64,000 nucleotides of DNA from an uncultured Acidimicrobiaceae bacterium (GTDB lineage: Bacteria; Actinomycetota; Acidimicrobiia; Acidimicrobiales; SZUA-35), in NCBI GenBank assembly GCA_947259095.1, contig CAMYLA010000011.1, forward strand, positions 64,516 to 128,515. Reading direction: 5' to 3'. The notes below the pieces were generated by a model. It was not told the DNA's origin. It saw only the letters and a list, made by a program, of their open reading frames with translations, and made no database searches. Numbering within the stretch: position 1 is the first letter of the stretch; each line of letters opens with the position of its first letter. Shown here in pieces: positions 58,993-64,000 of the stretch. The translations under genes were made by a program, and so were the position numbers.

Positions 58993-59793
58993 TCAGCTCG
59001 ATCCGATGGTGGCCGTTGCCGGCCCCTGACCATCGTCCTTCGTGATCCGCCGACCGATGAGGATGGCGAACTCGTAGAACAGGTACATCGGGATCGAGAT
59101 GACTCCCAGCATGAACGGGTCTCCGGTCGGGGTGATGACCGCCCCCAGGACCACCACCGCCACCGCGGCGATCCGGCGGTTACCGGCCAGGGTCTCGGTC
59201 TTCACCAGGCCGATCTTCTGCAGGAAGATCAACACCAGCGGCAGTTCGGCCGCGATCCCGAACGCAAACAGCATCTTGACGAAGAAGCCCAGGTACTCTC
59301 TGGGGCTGAACAGCGGGGTGAAGGTGTCTGGGCCGAAACTCAACAGCACGGTCAGCGCCTTGGGCATCAGCAGGTAGGCCACGGTCATGCCCACCGCCAG
59401 CAGCAGCACTGAGATGGCGACGAACGGAATCAGCGCCTGCTTCTCATGGGGGTAGAGCCCCGGCATGACGAACCGACCCATTTGATAGAGAACGATCGGC
59501 GTGGCCATGATGAGGCCGCCGTAGCCGGCCATGGTGAGCATGACCCCGAACGCCTCCAACGGTGCGGTGACCAGCAACTCGCACTCCCGACCGGCCGCAG
59601 CCTGGAACTCACAGTACGGCTCCTGGAGCAGGCTGAAGATCGGATCGTTGAAGGCGTAGACCACGATCGCGCCGATGATGACCGCCAGGACCGACCGAAT
59701 CAGCCGCTTCCTCAGTTCGGTGAGGTGACCAACGAGGGTCATCTCGGCCACCGGATCCTCCGGCTTCTTCGACCGTTTCCATGGGAGCCTCAC
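58993..59793 (-). CDS. tatC: Sec-independent protein translocase TatC
   Basis: 266 residues from the GTG at 59793, which has GAGGAG 5 nt upstream (another GTG at 59811 overlaps the TatA/B stop). TatC is the receptor of the twin-arginine export pathway. It shows the family opening MTLVGHLTELRKRLIRSV, six membrane helices, the periplasmic SPLExF-like TAPLEAFGVML, FVMPGLYPHEK and TPTGDPF near the end. Standard length. It lies directly after the TatA/B gene. Confidence 0.95.
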   Translation of the reverse strand: MRLPWKRSKKPEDPVAEMTLVGHLTELRKRLIRSVLAVIIGAIVVYAFNDPIFSLLQEPYCEFQAAAGRECELLVTAPLEAFGVMLTMAGYGGLIMATPIVLYQMGRFVMPGLYPHEKQALIPFVAISVLLLAVGMTVAYLLMPKALTVLLSFGPDTFTPLFSPREYLGFFVKMLFAFGIAAELPLVLIFLQKIGLVKTETLAGNRRIAAVAVVVLGAVITPTGDPFMLGVISIPMYLFYEFAILIGRRITKDDGQGPATATIGSS

Positions 59794-59807
59794 GCTCGCT
59801 CCTCGGA

Positions 59808-60413
59808 TCACCGTTCGTCCTCACCCTCTGGCGAGGTTGGCCCGGCATCGGTCGCCGTCTCGGTCTCGGTCTCGTTCGGCTCGGCATCGGTCTCGGTCGG
59901 CTCGGCATCGGTCTCGATGGCCGCAGTATCGGCGGCCGGTTCGGCGGGCGCAGCAGGCTCGTTGTCGGCGGTCGGCTCGGAACCCATACCGGGCCGGACA
60001 TCGGCGGGCGGCTCGGGGCGACGGCGGTACATGGCCCCTGCGGCCTTGGCGGCCGACGCAGGGTCCAATGGTGGGGCGGCAGCGCCGTTTCCCGACACAT
60101 CGGCGGCATCGACGTCGTCGACCGGTTCGGCTGACGACGGCTCGTCCGATGCCGGGGTGGCCGGCGGGGTCGACTTCGGTTTCGGCGCGTTGTCCGATGG
60201 ACCGGCCGATGCGGCCCAGGCATTGGGGTCGGTCACCCGGTCGATCTCGTCCATGCCGGCCATGAACTCCGACCGAAGGCTGTCGGTCATGCCCCGAACC
60301 TGGGAGACCGCGGAGCCCACTCGCCTGATCAGACCGGGCAGTTGCTCGGGCCCGACAGTGATCAACAGAACCAGCGCAATGACGATTATTTCGCCGGGTC
60401 CGATGTTCAACAC
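59808..60413 (-). CDS. Sec-independent translocase TatA/TatB-like protein
   Basis: About 201 residues from the GTG at 60413 (GTG at 60455 also possible). The short N-terminus LNIGPGEIIVIALVLLITVGPEQLPGLIRRVG has the single TatA/B helix, hinge and amphipathic helix. The amphipathic region continues to about residue 50 (MTDSLRSEFMAGMDEI), longer than in TatA and more like TatB. The remaining 140 residues are a Pro/Ala/Glu/Asp-rich disordered tail. Whether it acts as TatA or TatB cannot be decided; no second tatA-type gene is in the window. Confidence 0.85.
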   Translation of the reverse strand: MLNIGPGEIIVIALVLLITVGPEQLPGLIRRVGSAVSQVRGMTDSLRSEFMAGMDEIDRVTDPNAWAASAGPSDNAPKPKSTPPATPASDEPSSAEPVDDVDAADVSGNGAAAPPLDPASAAKAAGAMYRRRPEPPADVRPGMGSEPTADNEPAAPAEPAADTAAIETDAEPTETDAEPNETETETATDAGPTSPEGEDER

Positions 60414-60574
60414 GTCAAACAGCGTACCGCCGTCGGCCCACTCCCTAAGGACCACGGCTCGGCAATCACGAAACTTTCAGATCGGGCCGATCACACATAT
60501 TCCGGCTGATTTCGGCTGATTTCGGCCGCGAAAACCGGGCATGGAAGCCGCACCCGGGATCGAGGCGGGTCGGG

Positions 60575-60907
60575 TCAGCCGTTGATGAATTCGGCCAGCG
60601 CGGCCGTCAACTTCGAGTCGTCGTGCATGAGATGGTGGAAGTCCAACAGGTCATCATGGCTTATCGGCTCGCCGGAATGGGCCTCGTTGAGTTCGGCCGG
60701 CAGGCGCCAGGTCGTGAACGACACCCCCGATGCGACGAGGAGGTCGATGGTCCTGGTTTCGGCCGGCTTGACGACGGTCATGCGGCAGTGGGGGCAACGG
60801 AACGAATAGGTCCCCTGATTATTGTCGTCGCAGATGCGAACCTGAACGTCCTGGGTCGTGAGTTCGACATCACCGCAGTCCGAACAGCTGGCACGAATCG
60901 TTGCCAT
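60575..60907 (-). CDS. Small zinc-ribbon protein
   Basis: 110 residues from the ATG at 60907 (AGGAGG about 12 nt upstream, a little far). A four-Cys zinc ribbon, CSDCGDVELTTQ...CPHC, spans about 7-44. The rest has VSFTTWRLPAELNEAH and a helical SHDDLLDFHHLMHDDSKLTAALAEF. It could be a DNA- or RNA-binding regulator; I do not recognise a family. It lies between the tat genes and the phosphodiesterase. The 160-bp gap on the TatB side has CGGCTGATTT twice in a row (60503-60522) and the palindrome GATCGG-G-CCGATC (60480-60492). Confidence 0.75.
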   Translation of the reverse strand: MATIRASCSDCGDVELTTQDVQVRICDDNNQGTYSFRCPHCRMTVVKPAETRTIDLLVASGVSFTTWRLPAELNEAHSGEPISHDDLLDFHHLMHDDSKLTAALAEFING

Positions 60908-61208
60908 GGTGGTGAACTTCCTCCTGCCTAGCAAAAACTCGGCTTCGATGGTGTGGCCTTCTTTGATTCGGCAGGGACTCTCCGCCTCTTGAGCGGATAC
61001 GGCCAACCGGGCCAAATTGGCCGCCACCGGGCCGCCGGCCGGCACTCCTCGTGAACCCCGACCGCTCTCCGCCCTCTCCAGGGGCAACGGGTCGGGCCGG
61101 GTCGGGATGGACCGGAGCCACGGTGACCGACTGTTCGTCGTCGACTGCGTGAGTTGGAAATCGGGGAAAAGGGTGCTCGAACGGGACCCGGCAGGGCAGG
61201 ATGAGCGA
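60908..61208. other. 301-bp gap between divergent genes, with a 13-bp palindrome
   Basis: No gene seen. GGCCAA-A-TTGGCC at 61012-61024 is perfectly symmetric and may be an operator for one of the divergent genes. TTGGAA at about 61154 is a possible -35 for the plus-strand gene, but no good -10 follows. Promoters for both flanking genes should be here. Confidence 0.35.
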
Positions 61209-61955
61209 GTGAGTCCACGACTACCGGCCCTGTACGGCCCACCGCTGGGATTCGGCCACCGGGGGGCAAGAGCGCAGGCGCCGGAGAACACCATCGAGAG
61301 CTTCCGGCTGGCGGTCGAACTGGGGGCGACCGGCGTCGAGAGCGATGTCTGGCTGACGGCCGACGGCATTCCGGTGCTGGATCACGATGGTCGGTTCGGG
61401 CCCCGGCTGCGCCGCCGGGCGATCGCCGATACGCCGAGAGACCACCTTCCCGATCACATCCCAACCCTGGCGGACCTGTACGAGACCGTGGGGCCGGCCT
61501 ATGCGATCTCGCTCGACATCAAGGACCCGGTGGCGTTCGGACCGGTCGTCGAGGCCGCCCGACGATTCGATGACGGCGCCGAAGCCAACCTGTGGCTGTG
61601 CCATCCCGACCTCTCACTGCTCACCTCCTGGCGGCCCCGGACCGAGGCGAGACTCATCAACTCGACCCGACTCAAGAACCTGCCGCACGGACTGGAACGA
61701 CGAGCAGCCGAGCTGGAACAGCGCGGCGTCGACGGCCTGAGCCTGCCCCACGGCGAATGGTCCGGCGGGCGGGTGACCCTGCTGCACCGATTCGGGCTGC
61801 TGGCCCTGGCCTGGGGGATCGACTACGAGCGGGAGGCGGCCGAGGTCATCGATGCCGGCATCGATGCCCTCTACTCCGATCACGTCGACAGGATGATGGC
61901 GGTGATCCTCGAGTACTACGGCGGCGACGACCCGCCCGCCGACGGCGCAAGGTGA
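61209..61955 (+). CDS. Glycerophosphodiester phosphodiesterase
   Basis: 248 residues from the GTG at 61209 (AGGA 7 nt upstream). GDPD enzymes hydrolyse glycerophosphodiesters to glycerol 3-phosphate plus alcohol. Motifs are GFGHRGARAQAPENTIESF, GATGVESDVWLTADGIPVLDHDG, SLDIKDP and the late LALAWGIDYE region. Catalytic His and metal-binding Glu/Asp are in place. No signal peptide, so probably cytosolic. It is the only plus-strand gene in a minus-strand block. By releasing glycerol 3-phosphate it could feed the lipid locus at the other end of the window, though no direct link is seen. Confidence 0.92.
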   Translation: MSPRLPALYGPPLGFGHRGARAQAPENTIESFRLAVELGATGVESDVWLTADGIPVLDHDGRFGPRLRRRAIADTPRDHLPDHIPTLADLYETVGPAYAISLDIKDPVAFGPVVEAARRFDDGAEANLWLCHPDLSLLTSWRPRTEARLINSTRLKNLPHGLERRAAELEQRGVDGLSLPHGEWSGGRVTLLHRFGLLALAWGIDYEREAAEVIDAGIDALYSDHVDRMMAVILEYYGGDDPPADGAR

Positions 61956-61965
61956 CCGTCGACGG

Positions 61966-62850
61966 CTAGAGAGACCCCAGACGACCGAGCGGCCAGAACA
62001 GGAAGAAGGCCCGGCCGACCACTCGATCGTGGGAGATCGGCCCGGTCTCGAAACGGGAGTCGAGCGAGAGTTCCCTGTTGTCGCCCATGACGAACACGTG
62101 CCCGTCCGGGACCACCTCCGGGCCGAAGTCGCTTGTCAGTACCCCTTCGTCGAGGTAAGGCTCCAACAGCTCGGCGTCGTCGATCAACACCTTGTTCTCG
62201 GCAATGGTGATCGTCTCTCCTTCGAGGGCGATCACCCGCTTGATCACGTCGCGGGGCAGCTCGGGGTTCCTGGCGATCTCATCGTCGGTGCGACGAAACA
62301 CGATCACATCGCCCCGGTTGATGTCGTGCAACCGGTAGCTGATCTTGTTGACCAGCACCCGGTCCCGGACCAGCAGGGTGGATTCCATCGACGGTGACGG
62401 GATCCAGAACGCCTGGAGGAGCACCGCTCGCAGTATCAGGGCCAGCAGCACGGCGCCGACCAGCACAACCGCCCACTCGATGGCGTTGCGCCTGGCACTG
62501 CCCGATTGCTCCGGCTCGTCATCCTCCTCGTCGAGATCGTCGAGATCCACGTCGAAGTCGTTGTCGTCGAGCCTGCCATCGCCGATATCGTCGCCGTTGC
62601 CGTACCCATCGAAGTAGCCGCTGTCATCGACGACCGGGCCGAGACCGGGGCCGCCGATGACGTCGGCGCCGGCGGGGTTGGCGCCGGCCGGGTCGTAGGC
62701 GCCGAGGCTGGGTGAGGTCCAGCGGCCGGTGCTCAACCTGACCGTGTCGGCCGGTCCGGGTCTCGAACCGATCGGTGGGGGCCATGGTTCGTCCGGCTCA
62801 GGTTCTGCCGCCAGACCGTATGACCACTTGTCGTCAGGATCGGTAACCAC
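61966..62850 (-). CDS. lepB: Signal peptidase I
   Basis: About 294 residues from the GTG at 62850 (a TTG at 62859 is alternative). It removes signal peptides from secreted proteins. A long acidic cytosolic N-terminus of about 120 residues (DDSGYFDGYGNGDDIGD; DLDDLDEEDDEPEQ) precedes one membrane helix (IEWAVVLVGAVLLALILRAVL). The catalytic Ser154 is in IPSPSMEST and Lys204 in VIKRVIALEGE; GDNRELSLDSR is the last conserved box. The acidic extension is unusual for the family but is like other actinobacterial LepB proteins. Its neighbours include the other export system, Tat. Confidence 0.94.
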   Translation of the reverse strand: MVTDPDDKWSYGLAAEPEPDEPWPPPIGSRPGPADTVRLSTGRWTSPSLGAYDPAGANPAGADVIGGPGLGPVVDDSGYFDGYGNGDDIGDGRLDDNDFDVDLDDLDEEDDEPEQSGSARRNAIEWAVVLVGAVLLALILRAVLLQAFWIPSPSMESTLLVRDRVLVNKISYRLHDINRGDVIVFRRTDDEIARNPELPRDVIKRVIALEGETITIAENKVLIDDAELLEPYLDEGVLTSDFGPEVVPDGHVFVMGDNRELSLDSRFETGPISHDRVVGRAFFLFWPLGRLGSL

Positions 62851-62951
62851 TTCGGACAAGGCTAGCCGCGGCCCGGCCGGTTGAGCCCCTGACCTCGGAT
62901 CTGCGATCCGCCGGTCGGGCGGCCGGGCCCCGGCGGTTCGATATCGACCGG

Positions 62952-63917
62952 CTATCGGTAGCGGGCCAGGATTCTGGCTGCGGTCCGCCCTGCCAGCCGG
63001 TCGGCATCGGGCAGTCCGGTGGATTCGACGACGGTTGCCGACGGCCCCAGCCGGACCAGCAACCGCTCCAGCCACGGGACGGCGGTGATGACCAACGTGG
63101 CGCGAATCCGTCCATCTGCGGTCTCGGTGACGTGCTCGCAGGGATACGAATCGACGACCCACGAGGCCTCGGGATCCAACTCCAGCGTCACCCTGGGATC
63201 GCTTTCCAGGGGATGGAAGATCCCGCGGCCCTCCTCACCGTCGTCCGGCCGCATCGCGGCCGGACGGTCCAGTTCGGCGATGCGTTCGATGCGATCGACC
63301 CGGAAGATCCGCTCCCCTCCCGCCTGGTGACACCAGCCGTGCACATACCAGTTGCCGGCGTCGGCGAACACCCGCCAGGGGGCGACGGCCCGAACCGAGT
63401 GGCTGTCGCGGTTGTAGGAGTAGTACGACATCTCGACCTCCTTGCCGGCGGTGGCAGCCGTCCGGAGCTGGTCGAGCAGCTTGCCCTCGGCGGCACCGAG
63501 ATGGACATCGACGCTGGCACCGGCGCCGCCTTCGGAGAGCCCGAGGGCCACTCCCAGCTTGGAGAGCGCCCTTGCCAGGGCACCGTCGGGGTCGGTCCCG
63601 GGAACAGACAGCAGGCCGTCGGACGAAGCCAACAGAGCCAGGCCCTGACCGGGGGTCAGCCGCAGCGGTCGGGAGAAGAAGTCGGCCAGCCGAATCGTGA
63701 CCCGGCCTTCGTCGTCGATCTGCACGTCGACCAGGGCGTCTGGGGAATAGGGCGGCAATCCCACCATGTAGACCACCCCGAGGTCGGCCAGCAGTTCCTC
63801 CTCGGTGACCCCGAATCTGGCGGCAACGTCGGCCACCGGTTGACCGGGGTTGGCAACGATCCAGGGCACGATGGCCAGAACCCGTCGCATTCGATCCGCT
63901 GCGGTGACCCGGCTCAT
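62952..63917 (-). CDS. pafC: WYL-domain regulator, PafC-like
   Basis: 321 residues from the ATG at 63917, which overlaps the stop of the upstream gene. An N-terminal winged helix (RVLAIVPWIVANPGQPVADVAARFGVTEEELLADL) leads into the WYL domain (VEMSYYSYNRDSHSVRAVAPWRVFADAGNWYVHGWCH and ERIFRVDRIERI) and a C-terminal WCX region. PafB and PafC form a complex that activates DNA-damage genes in mycobacteria. The pair pafB-pafC next to tat and helY is the mycobacterial arrangement. Gene-name use is by homology and order. Confidence 0.88.
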   Translation of the reverse strand: MSRVTAADRMRRVLAIVPWIVANPGQPVADVAARFGVTEEELLADLGVVYMVGLPPYSPDALVDVQIDDEGRVTIRLADFFSRPLRLTPGQGLALLASSDGLLSVPGTDPDGALARALSKLGVALGLSEGGAGASVDVHLGAAEGKLLDQLRTAATAGKEVEMSYYSYNRDSHSVRAVAPWRVFADAGNWYVHGWCHQAGGERIFRVDRIERIAELDRPAAMRPDDGEEGRGIFHPLESDPRVTLELDPEASWVVDSYPCEHVTETADGRIRATLVITAVPWLERLLVRLGPSATVVESTGLPDADRLAGRTAARILARYR

Positions 63918-64000
63918 GAGACGTCGACCGGGGCGACGTCGAAGGAGGCCAACCAGCTGACGACATCGGCCCGCCACCGGGCCGGTTCGAGCACCTCGGC
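63914..64000 (-). CDS. C-terminal end of a PafB-like WYL regulator (cut by window edge)
   Basis: The last 28 codons of a minus-strand gene run from the edge to a TGA at 63916-63914, overlapping the pafC ATG (ATGA). The end reads ARWRADVVSWLASFDVAP, similar to the PafB C-terminus. Identity rests mainly on position directly upstream of pafC. Confidence 0.6.
   Translation of the reverse strand, partial: AEVLEPARWRADVVSWLASFDVAPVDVS

Overview
The window looks like chromosome from a high-GC actinobacterium, most probably of the Acidimicrobiia. This rests on composition (strongly G/C in third codon positions) and on gene content: many wax ester synthase/diacylglycerol acyltransferases (WS/DGAT), a WYL regulator pair beside Tat and a HelY-type helicase, an acidic DUF4193-like zinc ribbon, DUF3152 and DUF2510-type domains, and a long tandem ThyX-like protein. 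The lineage is an inference. I found no rRNA, tRNA, CRISPR array, insertion sequence or prophage genes; the one tyrosine recombinase stands alone.

Region 1 (1-20.9 kb) is a storage-lipid locus. A TetR-type regulator faces a nine-gene plus-strand operon (1737-12389). The operon promoter has a perfect 17-bp palindrome filling the space between -35 and -10. The operon encodes a lipase-like hydrolase, four WS/DGATs, a HAD phosphatase-acyltransferase fusion, a PlsC-type acyltransferase, NAD(P)-dependent glycerol-3-phosphate dehydrogenase and an acidic coiled-coil protein. The WS/DGATs fall into two sequence types, A and B, and the order A-acyltransferase-B occurs twice. A convergent minus-strand operon carries a phasin-like protein, an XRE regulator, a patatin-like lipase, a fifth WS/DGAT and an alpha/beta hydrolase. 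It has a clear promoter and a terminator hairpin after its first gene. Two AMP-forming acyl-CoA ligases and another PlsC-type acyltransferase follow. Together these could make glycerol 3-phosphate, acylate it, dephosphorylate it, make triacylglycerol or wax ester, coat the droplets and mobilise them again.

Region 2 (21.2-25.8 kb) holds a Thr/Pro-rich single-pass membrane protein, a PrsW-type membrane protease, an AAA+ ATPase with an N-terminal winged-helix-like region, and a lipoprotein with a duplicated domain. Their joint role is unknown.

Region 3 (25.9-40.3 kb) is acyl-CoA metabolism: four family III CoA-transferase genes (two are 820-830 aa tandem fusions whose first half lacks the catalytic Asp), three crotonase-fold enzymes, a nitronate monooxygenase family protein and an AMP-forming ligase. 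A PIN-PhoH protein and a small internally duplicated protein sit among them.

Region 4 (40.3-55.5 kb) is mixed: an Fe(II)/2-oxoglutarate-type dioxygenase, a minus-strand membrane-protein cluster ending in a DUF3152 lipoprotein, SelO, a tyrosine recombinase, an Arg/Gly-rich protein, a Nudix-GNAT-conserved protein-zinc ribbon operon, a LysM lytic transglycosylase and a tandem ThyX-like protein.

Region 5 (55.5-64 kb) matches the actinobacterial neighbourhood pafB-pafC-tatA/B-tatC-helY, here with signal peptidase I, a glycerophosphodiester phosphodiesterase and a small zinc ribbon between the WYL genes and tat. The proteasome and Pup genes themselves are not in the window; the pafB-like gene runs off its right end.
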